DNA from: DATENM01 sp045807725
GTDB lineage: Bacteria > Acidobacteriota > Blastocatellia > UBA7656
Assembly: GCA_045807725.1 (NCBI GenBank)
Contig: JBJMGV010000007.1
Span: forward strand, 17,790 to 81,789
DNA length: 64,000 nt
Direction: 5' to 3'
Part shown: one piece after another, positions 1-8,503 of the stretch
Numbering within the stretch: position 1 is the stretch's first letter
How the letters are laid out: the number at the start of each line of letters is the position of its first letter
Notes under the pieces: model-generated
The model's database searches: none
What the model saw: only the letters and a program-made list of their open reading frames with translations
Told to the model about the DNA's origin: nothing
Made by a program: the position numbers and the translations under genes

Positions 1-2
1 CG

Positions 3-323
3 CTGCTGACGATGTCGATCTGGATTGCCGCCAGCCGCCTCGTGCTCGGCGCGGAGTTCGGCGTGCAGGAGACGATGATGATGCGAGTGATCCCGGACGA
101 CTATCGCGGTCGCGTGTTTACGACCGACCGCTCGCTGGAACTGGCGACGATGGCGCTGACGACTATCCTCGCTGGCTGGATGCTCGGCTACTTCAGCCCA
201 CGAGTAATTATGATTACGTCTGGGCTGTTGTCAGCGAGTCCGGGACTCTTCTGGTTATTGGCGATGTGGGCCGCGCGCTTCAGTGTACCGGCGCGCGCGG
301 TGCGCGAAAGTTACGGCGACTAG
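3..323 (+). CDS. MFS transporter, C-terminal fragment (5' end outside window)
   Basis: The reading frame is open from base 3, so the gene starts before the window. About 106 residues are visible. They hold hydrophobic helices separated by the cytoplasmic motif RVIPDDYRGRVFT, which resembles the loop of MFS_3-type (enterobactin-exporter-like) transporters. Two further hydrophobic stretches and a short charged tail follow, matching the last helices of a 12-TM carrier. The substrate cannot be told from this part. A small ORF with its own ribosome site follows at 380. Confidence 0.75.
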   Translation: MLTMSIWIAASRLVLGAEFGVQETMMMRVIPDDYRGRVFTTDRSLELATMALTTILAGWMLGYFSPRVIMITSGLLSASPGLFWLLAMWAARFSVPARAVRESYGD

Positions 324-379
324 CCGCTTTCAATCAGGGAAGAAGGCGGCGAGGTCAAACGTGGAAAGGAGACGCAGCG

Positions 380-535
380 ATGAATATTCTCGCTTTGATG
401 CTGTTAGCGATGCTCAGTTGCGGTATCGTCGCAGTATCGCTGCGCCTCCACGCGGGTCTGTCGCGGAGAGAGCGACTCGCGTTCGGAGAACCCGCAGGAG
501 TGGGTAATGCGCAGCGGCGCGACGCAGCCGCTTGA
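380..535 (+). CDS. Putative 51-residue membrane peptide
   Basis: An ATG at 380 follows an AGGAG-type ribosome site (368-372) and opens a 51-codon frame. The first 20 residues are hydrophobic (MNILALMLLAMLSCGIVAVS) and the rest is Arg-rich and soluble, as in a single-span membrane peptide. I recognise no family. It could be the last cistron of the transporter operon or a chance ORF. The good ribosome site is the main support. Confidence 0.35.
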   Translation: MNILALMLLAMLSCGIVAVSLRLHAGLSRRERLAFGEPAGVGNAQRRDAAA

Positions 536-549
536 ATGGTAAACTACCA

Positions 550-607
550 GACCGCCGCCGGCGTGGTCGATTCACCGAGAGTGATATTGACTACACTGGC
601 GGCGGTC
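550..607 (+). terminator. Possible intergenic stem-loop
   Basis: Ten-base arms (GACCGCCGCC at 550-559, GGCGGCGGTC at 598-607) are perfectly complementary across a 38-nt loop, just after the small ORF. No T-run follows, so a terminator role is only a guess. Confidence 0.25.
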
Positions 608-721
608 GCTTTCAGCCTCCCGCCACCGCCCGCTGGATTCTTGCATCATTAGAGCCTTTCGAGTACCATTTCGGCAGATACGACAAGCTGATCTTTCGAT
701 TCTAAAGGAGGGCAATATCCC

Positions 722-967
722 ATGAGCCATTCAGAGACCGAAGTGCTCAAGCAGCAACTGATCGCCAGTGACACCCACTTCGCCGAACTGGTGAACACGC
801 ACCGCGAGTACGACAAGCGACTGGTCGAACTGGAAGAGCTGCATTACCCGAGCGCCGAGGAGCAGATGGAAGAAGCGTTGCTCAAGAAAAAGAAGCTTCA
901 ACTGAAAGACGAAATGGAAACGATCCTGCGCCGCTACAAAGAACAACATCAGGCGGCAGGACACTAA
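722..967 (+). CDS. DUF465 / YdcH-like small coiled-coil protein
   Basis: This 81-residue acidic helical protein has the DUF465 pattern: a helix containing HxxLxxxHxxxDKxLxxLE, then a helix with a run of lysines (KKKKLQLKDE). The family is small, widespread and of unknown role. An AAAGGAGG site (705-712) sits 9 nt before the ATG, so the start is secure. It stands alone: no downstream gene follows closely, and repeat element A1 lies between it and psd. Confidence 0.75.
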   Translation: MSHSETEVLKQQLIASDTHFAELVNTHREYDKRLVELEELHYPSAEEQMEEALLKKKKLQLKDEMETILRRYKEQHQAAGH

Positions 968-1069
968 AGATCGGCATTACGCATTAATCTCTATTCCGAC
1001 TGGTTACTCACAAGCGGCGGCGGGCGCACCCTTGCAGCTTAAGTCCTCCGCTATTGGGTAACCTTTTTT

Positions 1070-1156
1070 ATTTTGGATTTTAGATTTTGGATTAAGCTGA
1101 ACGGCAAAGCTTGCATTCACTGTCTTGTTCCCAATCTAAAATCCAAAATCTAAAAT
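1070..1156. repeat. Tandem-word inverted repeat A1
   Basis: The left arm at 1070-1093 and right arm at 1133-1156 (24 nt each) are complementary at 21 of 24 positions. All three mismatches would be G-U pairs in RNA. Each arm is a tandem run of the 7-nt word AAAATCY. The right arm continues as AAAATC copies to within 3 nt of the psd start codon. It lies between two same-direction genes. Confidence 0.8.
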
Positions 1157-1166
1157 CTAAAATCGT

Positions 1167-1787
1167 ATGGCTAAAGAGGGCATTCCGTACATCATCCTAT
1201 TCATCGTGCCGGCGGCGATTTTTGCGGCGCTCGGCTGGTGGATCGCTGCCGTCTTTTGTTTTGGATTGGCCGCTTTCATGGCGTTCTTCTTTCGCAACCC
1301 TGAGCGCGACTGCCCCGTAGATGACCGGCTGATTATCTCGCCTGCGGATGGCCGCGTCGTCGTCGTCGCGCCGGTCGAACCCGGAAGGGCCGATTCGCCA
1401 ACGCAAATCTCGATCTTCCTGTCGCCGATGGACGTTCACATCAACCGCTCGCCGATTGCCGGCGAGATCGTTGAAGCAGTTTATAAGCGGGGCGCGTTTC
1501 ACGTCGCCTCGCGCGATATCGCCTCGATTGAAAACGAGCAGAACATCCTGACGATTCGCGGTCGGCTGGTGACTATCGGCGTCCGCCAGATTGCCGGCCT
1601 GCTGGCCCGCCGCGTCGTGCTGTGGAAGAAACGAGGCGATCACGTCGAACTCGGCGAGCGTATCGGCCTGATGAAGTTCAGCTCGCGTATGGACGTGATT
1701 GTGCCGGCGGAAGTCGAAGTGCTCGTGCGCCCCGGCGACCGCGTTCGCGGCGGCGTCACCGTGCTCGCCCGCCTTGGTTGCGATTAG
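1167..1787 (+). CDS. psd: Phosphatidylserine decarboxylase proenzyme (short PSD-A type)
   Basis: This enzyme converts phosphatidylserine to phosphatidylethanolamine at the membrane through a pyruvoyl group made by self-cleavage. The 206-residue size fits the short PSD-A form. An N-terminal hydrophobic hairpin (about residues 7-42) is followed by the FRNPER motif, PADGRV (Asp61) and PMDVHINRSP (His91), which match the Asp and His of the protease triad. The processing site, usually FGSR, reads FSSR here (residues 171-174), so Ser replaces the Gly next to the pyruvoyl-forming Ser173. There is no Shine-Dalgarno site, because repeat A1 runs up to the start codon. pssA follows 123 nt downstream, the usual pair. 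Confidence 0.9.
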   Translation: MAKEGIPYIILFIVPAAIFAALGWWIAAVFCFGLAAFMAFFFRNPERDCPVDDRLIISPADGRVVVVAPVEPGRADSPTQISIFLSPMDVHINRSPIAGEIVEAVYKRGAFHVASRDIASIENEQNILTIRGRLVTIGVRQIAGLLARRVVLWKKRGDHVELGERIGLMKFSSRMDVIVPAEVEVLVRPGDRVRGGVTVLARLGCD

Positions 1788-1910
1788 CGCCTTCGCCGCA
1801 TCCAGTGTCTGCCGGCCTGCGCGTGTGGCGGCGATTGTGGCGGCGATTGTCGTTGGGCCGTTCGGCGCAGTAGACTGTTCTTGAGCCGAACCCGCTCCAG
1901 GAGAACGCGA

Positions 1911-2879
1911 ATGGCTGATGAGAGACTCGACCTGCCCGCGCCGCCGCGCCCGATGCGCCGCTCGCGCAAAGCCGTCTACGTCATCCCCAGCTTGCTGACG
2001 ACGGCCAACATCTTCTGCGGATTCTATTCGATAATGGAATCGCTGAGGGCGGCGGGCTTGCTTGGGCTGGCTGCCTATTCCGGCGATTTGTTTAACGGCG
2101 ACCCCGGCGGCTCCTCAATCCTCGCGGCCACCGAGCATTTTGACCGCGCCGCAATCACCATCGGCTTCGCGGCCTTATTCGACCTGCTGGATGGCCGCGT
2201 CGCGCGTATGACGAACACGACTTCGGAGTTCGGTATCGAGCTGGATTCGATTGCCGATGTCGTTTCGTTCGGGCTGGCCCCAGCCGTGCTGGCGTTCGCC
2301 TGGGGTTACGGGCAAGTCCCCGACCTGCGCAACGTCGGCTGGGCGGCGTCGTTTCTTTTTCTGATCTGCGGCGCGTTGCGGCTGGCGCGTTTCAACGTGC
2401 AGGCGCGACAGACCAAACCGAATCAGCCGCCGAAGAATCCCAAGGTCGATAAGAAAGCCTTTGTCGGATTGCCTATTCCGTTCGGTGCGGCGATGATTGC
2501 TTCGCTGATTCATTTCGCACCGCGTCCCGTCGCTTACATCGAAAACCTGCACCTGCCTTTTTCCGATCAGGTACTGCCGGTCGGCGCGAAAGTGCTGGCG
2601 ACCGCGTTTGCGGCGCTGGTCATCTGCCTGGCTTTTTTGATGGTATCAACCTTGCGCTATTCGAGCTTCAAAAACGTCGGCGCGCAGAATACCAATCCCC
2701 GCGTGCTGATTCTGGCGCTGGCGCTAATGGGATTGCTGATCTGGTTCTATTCGCGTCCGACGCTGCTGATCGTCTCGACGGTCTACGTCGCGCACGGCAT
2801 CATCGGCAAGCTCTGGTCGCTTCTGCGCGTGCGCCGCAGCGCCACACCTGCCGAACTCGAATTGGATAGAAACCGCTGA
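1911..2879 (+). CDS. pssA: CDP-diacylglycerol-serine O-phosphatidyltransferase
   Basis: Makes phosphatidylserine from CDP-diacylglycerol and serine, the substrate for Psd just upstream. The CDP-alcohol phosphotransferase signature DGxxAR-x8-G-x3-D-x3-D is complete (about residues 93-115). Several membrane segments follow. At 322 residues it is longer than the shortest family members, mainly from an extra N-terminal tail and a loop near residue 50. An in-frame TTG at 1881 would add ten residues, but AGGAG at 1899-1903 places the start at the ATG at 1911. Confidence 0.92.
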   Translation: MADERLDLPAPPRPMRRSRKAVYVIPSLLTTANIFCGFYSIMESLRAAGLLGLAAYSGDLFNGDPGGSSILAATEHFDRAAITIGFAALFDLLDGRVARMTNTTSEFGIELDSIADVVSFGLAPAVLAFAWGYGQVPDLRNVGWAASFLFLICGALRLARFNVQARQTKPNQPPKNPKVDKKAFVGLPIPFGAAMIASLIHFAPRPVAYIENLHLPFSDQVLPVGAKVLATAFAALVICLAFLMVSTLRYSSFKNVGAQNTNPRVLILALALMGLLIWFYSRPTLLIVSTVYVAHGIIGKLWSLLRVRRSATPAELELDRNR

Positions 2880-2893
2880 AGGTGGGACGCGGG

Positions 2894-2968
2894 GACACGG
2901 CGACGCGGCGACATAGAGAAAGAGGAGCGGTTCGTCTCTGTATTCTTCTCTCGCCGCGTCTCCGTGTC
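2894..2968. repeat. Tandem-word inverted repeat A2
   Basis: Arms 2894-2911 and 2951-2968 match in 17 of 18 positions. The word is GACGCGGC/GACACGGC. More copies of the word continue on both sides (2885-2893 and 2975-2993). It lies between convergent genes (pssA and the response regulator), so it could act as a two-way terminator. It shares its word with element A8. Confidence 0.75.
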
Positions 2969-2995
2969 TCTCTTTCCGCGTCGCCGCGTCGCCAT

Positions 2996-3367
2996 TCACA
3001 GCGGCGCGTAGGTGTTGAGCAGATCGAGCAGCGTTTCCATCGCAAAGGGTTTACTGACAAACGCATTCGCGCCTAACTCGATGGCTTGTTGCCGCTCGTC
3101 TTCGTGCGCCGAGCCGGACAGAAAAATAATCGGCAAGCGTTGATCGAACCGGCGCACCTCGCCGCACAACTGAATGCCCGTGCAGTCAGGCAGCGAGTTA
3201 TCGAGCAGCACGGCGGCCAGTTCAGCTTCGCGGATCGCGTGCAACGCATCCGCACCCGTGCCCGCCACTTCGACGCTGTACCCCCACACCGAAAGCATGA
3301 CCCGCATCATCTCTTGCGTATCCGCGTCGTCTTCTACGCAGAGAATGAGGGAAGAGCGACTAGACAT
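2996..3367 (-). CDS. Single-domain response regulator
   Basis: A 123-residue receiver domain with no output domain. The acidic pair Asp13-Asp14, phospho-acceptor Asp56 (LLDNSLPD), switch Ser84 (FLSGSA) and Lys106 (SKPF) are all present, so phosphotransfer should work. The frame extends upstream, but the ATG at 3367 has GGGAG 7 nt before it. It lies 175 nt downstream of the HD-GYP gene on the same strand, so a CheY-like signalling partnership is plausible but not shown. Confidence 0.85.
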   Translation of the reverse strand: MSSRSSLILCVEDDADTQEMMRVMLSVWGYSVEVAGTGADALHAIREAELAAVLLDNSLPDCTGIQLCGEVRRFDQRLPIIFLSGSAHEDERQQAIELGANAFVSKPFAMETLLDLLNTYAPL

Positions 3368-3500
3368 GGATAGTCTCCCGATACTGTTTTTATTATGGTG
3401 ATCCGACACTGAGGGGGGAAGCCTTAGTTTAGCAAAAGCTGCCGCGCTCGCCAAGAATAATGATAGCCATTTTCTTGGTAATGATAAGCAAAAGTGGCTG

Positions 3501-3536
3501 CCGCGCCGACACGCTTGTGGATGCAGGCCGGCGCGG
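3501..3536 (-). terminator. Stem-loop after the HD-GYP gene
   Basis: Eight-base arms CCGCGCCG and CGGCGCGG flank a 20-nt loop. Reading the minus strand, CTTTTG follows about 10 nt later. It sits 7 nt past the stop of the 3543-5666 gene. Confidence 0.45.
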
Positions 3537-3542
3537 ATCGCT

Positions 3543-5666
3543 TTACTTATTTGTAGCGCGGTCGGCGACGATGATGTAGTTGCGCAGGCCGCCGGCGACT
3601 TCGGTCAGGTCTTTTGAATAAGTGGCGCGCACCGGGCGGTGCTCTTGAATCAGTTCGGTGATTTCCGCCGCCGACGTTAAGCCGATCTCTTGATAGCTGA
3701 TGGCCCACGTCCGCAGGTGCGCGGCGGCGCGCAGCAGTCGGTCAACCGAGGCCAGGTAGGCGTGTTTCGATTGCGGCGCGCTGGTCATCCGTTCGAGGCC
3801 GTGCGTTGCTGCGGTCGCTGTTCCGCGAACCCATACCTCGCGCCACTCGGCCCGCGCTTCGCTGCCCGCTTGCGCGGTGTGCGCCACCGGCAGGGTCAGG
3901 TAGAGCAGGTCGGCGCGTGATTGACGAATGAACTCTTCGGCGGGCAGGTTGGCGCTGCGGCTCGGCGACGAGTTGGCCGGCGCGGTCAGCGCGCGCCCGG
4001 CGAGCCGCCAGAAAACGGTGGTCAGCGGTCGCCTCAACTCGCGGGTTTCGTCGCTGAACGAAAGAGCGTAATCGCCCGTCATCAGCCCCACCGCGAGCGC
4101 TTGCGCACGGCACGATTCGTCTTCGAGCGATTCGATGTTGCGCCGCAGGTTGTCCATCCACCACGCGTCAGTCTCGCCGAACCAGCCGCGCAGGTCCGCG
4201 TTTGTCAGCCGCACGCCCGGCACATAAACGTCTTCGAGCACGCGCGCGATCTGCTCTTCGCCGAGCGCCGCGCGCGATTCGAGCATGGCTCGCGCGACCG
4301 CCGCTGCCCAGGCGCGCGGGTCGTTAGCGATGATTAATTTGCCCCACGCCTTTAAGTAAAGATCGAGCCGCGTCCAGCCGAAAAACGGAATGGCGATGGA
4401 GCGGAACTCGACCTGCCTGAGCACGCTCGCTTCAAAGCCGAGCAGCGATTTGCGGTTGTAACAGCTTGAGCGCCAGCCGCACCATTTCGCGGTCTGGTCG
4501 TCGTTGAACTCGCGCAAGCGTCCGCCGCTCATCAACCATTCGACCGCCGTCCGTTCGGCCCTCACTGGCTCAGTCGCCGTGACGGTCGGAGCCGGCACGG
4601 GCGTCGGCGCTTCATCGCTCAACGGGTTGTGCGGCGATGATTCTTCGCCTGATTGCGCTCGCGCATCGCTCTCACCCGCCAGCGGCTCAAGCTCAAGCGG
4701 TTCATCGGACGCGAGCGCGTCGGCGTCGCTGTTCGTATCGGGCGCAGGGACTTGCAATAGCTTGTTAGTCGTCGCCGCTTCGCCGCTCGTGGCCTCGCTC
4801 TGCGATGGCTCAACGTGATAAGGCGATGCGTCGGTTTCAACGGATGAAGCAACAGATTCAACGGGCCTGTCCGACGTTGCCGCCTGCCGGCTCGTCATCT
4901 CGTGCGTGGCGAAGTGAATGTGCGAATCAATGCTTGGTTCACCGGGCGCGGCATCGGTTAATGAAGCCGGCGCGTTGACCAAATCAATCACTGATATTGA
5001 TGTTGCGGATTCAGATGGCGAAGTAAGCGGCGTTGTCGTCGCTGCCGCTTTGATTTCTGTTGGCGCGGGCGCGGCTGGCGGTGGAGCTTGTGCGCGAATG
5101 TCTTCGATCAATGCCACCAGCGCCTTGACCACGTACGGGTCGCATTCAATACCGGCGGCGGCTTTGAGCGTTTCCATCGCCTGCTCGCTGTTCATCGCGG
5201 CGCGGTAGGGCCGGTCGCCGATCAACGCGCAATACAACTCGACCGCACGCAGCAGGCGCGCGCCGATGGGAATGTCTTCGTAGGCGAGCATGTCCGGGTA
5301 GCCCAGCCCGCACCACCATTCGTGATGCCAGCGCACCAGCAACTGCGCGTGGCGCGTCGCCTCGCGCTTGGCCATCTGCTGTTCGCCGATGACCGCGTGC
5401 CGCCACAGGTCCATTCGCTCTTCATAACTGAGCAGGCCCGGCGTCGCATGATAGGCCGGCGTCATCGCCTGAAGCCCGACATCGTGCAGCAGCGCCGCCT
5501 CGGTGATGGCGTGCGTATCTTGCGGCGTCAGGCCGAACCGCCGCGCCAGCCGTGTCGCCAGCTCGGCGATCAGGCGCGCGTGTGGGTAATCGTATTTCTC
5601 GAAACTGTCTATGCGGTTGGCGAGCCGGTTGATCTCTTCGTGCGTTTTGCTTTTAGCCGTCTCCAC
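3543..5666 (-). CDS. HD-GYP-type phosphohydrolase with unknown C-terminal domain
   Basis: A 707-residue soluble protein. The N-terminal part (about 25-190) is an HD-GYP domain: LLHDVG (His61-Asp62), His90, HHE (114-116) and GLGYP (120-124). Such domains hydrolyse cyclic di-GMP. The canonical DGxGYP is altered because a Cys-Gly replaces the Asp/Asn-Gly before it (WWCGLGYP), so activity is uncertain. Residues about 195-370 are a low-complexity Ala/Pro/Thr/Ser/Glu linker. Residues about 370-707 form a folded-looking domain, rich in Trp and Arg, that I do not recognise. The start is GTG at 5666 with GAAGGGGG just upstream. A receiver protein follows. Confidence 0.7.
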   Translation of the reverse strand: METAKSKTHEEINRLANRIDSFEKYDYPHARLIAELATRLARRFGLTPQDTHAITEAALLHDVGLQAMTPAYHATPGLLSYEERMDLWRHAVIGEQQMAKREATRHAQLLVRWHHEWWCGLGYPDMLAYEDIPIGARLLRAVELYCALIGDRPYRAAMNSEQAMETLKAAAGIECDPYVVKALVALIEDIRAQAPPPAAPAPTEIKAAATTTPLTSPSESATSISVIDLVNAPASLTDAAPGEPSIDSHIHFATHEMTSRQAATSDRPVESVASSVETDASPYHVEPSQSEATSGEAATTNKLLQVPAPDTNSDADALASDEPLELEPLAGESDARAQSGEESSPHNPLSDEAPTPVPAPTVTATEPVRAERTAVEWLMSGGRLREFNDDQTAKWCGWRSSCYNRKSLLGFEASVLRQVEFRSIAIPFFGWTRLDLYLKAWGKLIIANDPRAWAAAVARAMLESRAALGEEQIARVLEDVYVPGVRLTNADLRGWFGETDAWWMDNLRRNIESLEDESCRAQALAVGLMTGDYALSFSDETRELRRPLTTVFWRLAGRALTAPANSSPSRSANLPAEEFIRQSRADLLYLTLPVAHTAQAGSEARAEWREVWVRGTATAATHGLERMTSAPQSKHAYLASVDRLLRAAAHLRTWAISYQEIGLTSAAEITELIQEHRPVRATYSKDLTEVAGGLRNYIIVADRATNK

Positions 5667-5685
5667 GCTGCCCCCTTCAGGGATT

Positions 5686-5773
5686 TAGGGACTGGAGGCT
5701 AGAGGCTAGGGACTGGGAAGAAAATCGTTCGATCACTAGCCCCCTAGTCCCTAGCCTCTAGCCTCTAGCCCCT
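5686..5773. repeat. Tandem-word inverted repeat A3
   Basis: Arms 5686-5716 and 5744-5773 match at about 27 of 30 positions. Each is three to four copies of a word close to CTAGAGG/CTAGGGA. It begins 20 nt upstream of the HD-GYP start codon, in its leader region. Element A9 at 49.6 kb uses the same word. Confidence 0.8.
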
Positions 5774-5893
5774 GCGTTTTGAAGGTACAGCTTGAACAGG
5801 CGTGCGTCAAGAAGCGTGTCATGGCGGGGCGACCCGGCTCTGTTAGAGACAGGTGTGACTCAGAACCTAATCGGCGTTGAGGATGAAAACGGT

Positions 5894-6103
5894 TTAAGCG
5901 GCCAGTCCGATGACCGGCTTGGCGCGCTCGCTAAAGCACGACTCGCACCAGCCATAAAGGATTCCGTCAACCAGATGATAAGCTATCGTTTCGCTCTCGG
6001 CTACCAGTTGATGGCACTGCTTACATTCCCACTTGCGGCTCGCGCCGCCTTTCGCTTGTTCGAGTACCACTGCCATTGATTTATGATGGACGCAGCCGTC
6101 CAC
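5894..6103 (-). CDS. Small zinc-ribbon protein
   Basis: A 69-residue protein with two CxxC knuckles (WECKQC and GWCESC) about 25 residues apart, the pattern of a four-Cys zinc site. The GTG at 6103 has AAGGAGGA directly before it, although the 2-4 nt spacing is tight. An ATG nine codons further in lacks a ribosome site. The Cys-free first half contains two His. The function is unknown: it could bind nucleic acid or a protein partner. Confidence 0.5.
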   Translation of the reverse strand: MDGCVHHKSMAVVLEQAKGGASRKWECKQCHQLVAESETIAYHLVDGILYGWCESCFSERAKPVIGLAA

Positions 6104-6282
6104 TTCCTCCTTGGTTCAATATACGCGTCATTCAATCGGGACATCTATCGCGCTTCGTTACAGCAAACGCCGCGCCCGTCGGGCGGTTCCAGAATCACGC
6201 TCTGCCCGCGACTTTTCTTTTAACGCGCCAGGCTCGATGAATTCTTAAACGAGACTTGAGCGCCCGATGGGTGATGCGTGTG

Positions 6283-8331
6283 TCAATTGATCAACATCGG
6301 CAGGTCGTCGGGGCCGGCGTCGAGCGATTGTTCTTCAACCGACCAGACTTCAAACAACTCGCGCGGCACTTCGGTGATGAAGCGCGAAGGTTTTTGAATC
6401 ACCGTCTGCCGCGAGTAATCAGTGACCACCAGCGGATAGCAGACGTACAGCTCATCTTTCGCGCGTGTCACCGCGACGTAGAACAAGCGCCGCTCTTCTT
6501 CTTCGCTGTCGGGATCGCGCAACGAACGCGCCGAGGGGAATTTGCCATCCGCCGCCCAGATCAAAAAGACGACGCGCCACTCCAATCCCTTCGCCTGATG
6601 GATTGAGCTGAGCACCAGCTTCTCGTCTTCGTCGCCGCCCGATACCACGTCTTCGCCGGTCGTTCCTTGTGGCGTGCCGAAGCGCTCGGTGTTGACTAAA
6701 GCAAGCTCGGACAAAAACGCTTCGGTCGAATCGAAGCGCGCGGCGTAGTTCGACAGTTGCCGCAAGTCTTCGGCGCGCAGGTCGCTGTTCTCATAAGTGT
6801 TTTCGAGGTGCGCTTCGTAGCCGCTCTGAAGAATCAAGGCGATCTGCTCTGCCGGGCGATTGACGTATTCGGGACTGATTAGCCGGCTTATAAGATCAAC
6901 AAATTCGTGCCAGCCGGCGGCGGCGCGCGGCTGTGCGTCAAAGTCTGCGCGGCGAATCAACGCGAGCGGCTCCTGCGCGTAAGCGATGCGCTCCCAGATG
7001 CGATTGGCGGTCGCGTTGCCGACTTTGGGGATGAGTTTCAGCACGCGCTTCCAGGCCAGCTCGTCGTGCGGGTTGACGACGATGCGCAGGTAAGAGATCA
7101 CGTCCTTGATGTGCGCCTGCTCGAAGAAGCGCACGCCCGACCGCACGACGTAAGGGATGTCGCGCCGCACTAACTCAAGCTGCAATTCGAGCGCGTGCCA
7201 GTGGCTTCGATAAAGCACGGCCATCTCATCGAGTCGCACGCCTTCGTCGCGCAGTTCGAGGATGCGCCCGGCGACAAACGCCGCCTGCTGATCGCTGTCC
7301 GAAGTCGGCACCAGCGCCGGAGACTGGCCGGCGCTTTCGCGCACGGCGTGGAGGTTCTTGGGAAACTGCCGCCGGTTGTTGCGTATCGCCGCGTTCGCCA
7401 GCAAGACGATCTCAGGCCGTGAACGATAATTGGTTTCTAAATGAAACTCCTGCGCGTCGGGGTAGCGCTCTTTGAAGGTGTAGATGTTGGCGAAGTGCGC
7501 GCCGCGCCATCCAAATATGGATTGTGCGTCGTCGCCGACGACCATCACGTTGCGATGCCTGGTGGCCAGCAGGTCAACGATCTCGGCTTGAATCTTGTTG
7601 GTGTCCTGATACTCATCTACGAGAATGTATTCAAAGTTACTGGCCCAGTAATCGCCGATCTCCGGCTTCTCCACGAGCAGCCGCTTCCAGTTCATCAACA
7701 GGTCGTCGTAATCCATCGTGTTGCGCTCGACCTTGCGCGCTTGAAAGAGGCGATCAACGCGCTCGATCTGCGCGGCGAGCGGCTCGAAGTGCGGGTAGTT
7801 GGCGACGATGCAATCGCGTATCGGCAGATCGCGGTTGTTGGCGTAGCTGATGATGTCGGCGACGACTTCGGGTTTAGGGAAGCGGCGCGCTTTCGGGTCG
7901 ATGCCGGCGTCTTGAATCGAAGACTCGATAAGGTCTTTGGCGTCTTCGGCATCGAGGATGGTGAAGTTCGGCAAGTAGTCGAGCGACTCGGCGTGGCGGC
8001 GCAATATACGATTGGCGATAGAATGAAAGGTGCCGCCCCAGACTTTGCGCGAGTCGGTTTGCAGCAGCGTCTCGACGCGGTGGAGCATCTCGCGCGCCGC
8101 TTTGTTGGTGAAGGTGACGAGCAGAATGCGAGCCGGCGGCACGCCCATCTCGATGAGCCGCGCGACTCGATAAGTGACCGTGCGCGTCTTGCCAGACCCC
8201 GCGCCGGCGATGACCAGGATGGGGCCGCCGCCGGCGGTGACGACCGCGTACTGCTCGGTGTTGAGGTCGCCCTTGTAGTTGACCAGAAAGCGGCGCGGCA
8301 CATCGCGCTTGATGACGTAGTGCTTCGTCAT
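6283..8331 (-). CDS. UvrD/PcrA-family DNA helicase (superfamily 1A)
   Basis: A 3'-5' ATP-driven helicase of the UvrD/PcrA/Rep family for excision repair or replication-fork work. About 682 residues carry all motifs in order: Walker A (AGAGSGKT, near residue 45), TFTNKAAREM, DEYQDTN (motif II), VVGDDAQSIFGWRGA (III), ETNYRS (IV), SIHQAKGLEW (V) and YVAVTRAK (VI). An in-frame TTG would add 12 residues, but neither start has a clear ribosome site. I chose the ATG because MTKHYVIKRD leads directly into the fold. The C-terminal RNAP-binding Tudor region of true PcrA is not evident. It is divergent from the desaturase. Confidence 0.9.
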   Translation of the reverse strand: MTKHYVIKRDVPRRFLVNYKGDLNTEQYAVVTAGGGPILVIAGAGSGKTRTVTYRVARLIEMGVPPARILLVTFTNKAAREMLHRVETLLQTDSRKVWGGTFHSIANRILRRHAESLDYLPNFTILDAEDAKDLIESSIQDAGIDPKARRFPKPEVVADIISYANNRDLPIRDCIVANYPHFEPLAAQIERVDRLFQARKVERNTMDYDDLLMNWKRLLVEKPEIGDYWASNFEYILVDEYQDTNKIQAEIVDLLATRHRNVMVVGDDAQSIFGWRGAHFANIYTFKERYPDAQEFHLETNYRSRPEIVLLANAAIRNNRRQFPKNLHAVRESAGQSPALVPTSDSDQQAAFVAGRILELRDEGVRLDEMAVLYRSHWHALELQLELVRRDIPYVVRSGVRFFEQAHIKDVISYLRIVVNPHDELAWKRVLKLIPKVGNATANRIWERIAYAQEPLALIRRADFDAQPRAAAGWHEFVDLISRLISPEYVNRPAEQIALILQSGYEAHLENTYENSDLRAEDLRQLSNYAARFDSTEAFLSELALVNTERFGTPQGTTGEDVVSGGDEDEKLVLSSIHQAKGLEWRVVFLIWAADGKFPSARSLRDPDSEEEERRLFYVAVTRAKDELYVCYPLVVTDYSRQTVIQKPSRFITEVPRELFEVWSVEEQSLDAGPDDLPMLIN

Positions 8332-8420
8332 GATGAGTATCTTGTCTGCTCGCGCGCCGGTCGGCAAGGCGCTAGGTAAACTTTATCAACAGCGCCCGCG
8401 TTCGTCGGCGCGCGAATCAT

Positions 8421-8448
8421 TTGAACATAAATTCATGCGGGCGATAAT
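8421..8448 (+). promoter_or_regulatory. Predicted sigma-70-type promoter for the desaturase
   Basis: TTGAAC (8421-8426) and GATAAT (8443-8448) are 16 nt apart in the AT-rich gap between the divergent helicase and desaturase genes. The implied leader is about 50 nt, ending in the AGGAG of the desaturase. Confidence 0.4.
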
Positions 8449-8503
8449 TTTTTCTTTCGATAAGCTGATCGCGTCTGCTACCATATGAACTTCAGGAGAA
8501 GCG

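Noticed and set aside
7441..8379. 312-codon plus-strand ORF over the helicase gene
   Set aside because: It is a shadow of the UvrD/PcrA gene. The opposite strand shows all helicase motifs, while this frame has a composition typical of reverse-frame translation and no motif.
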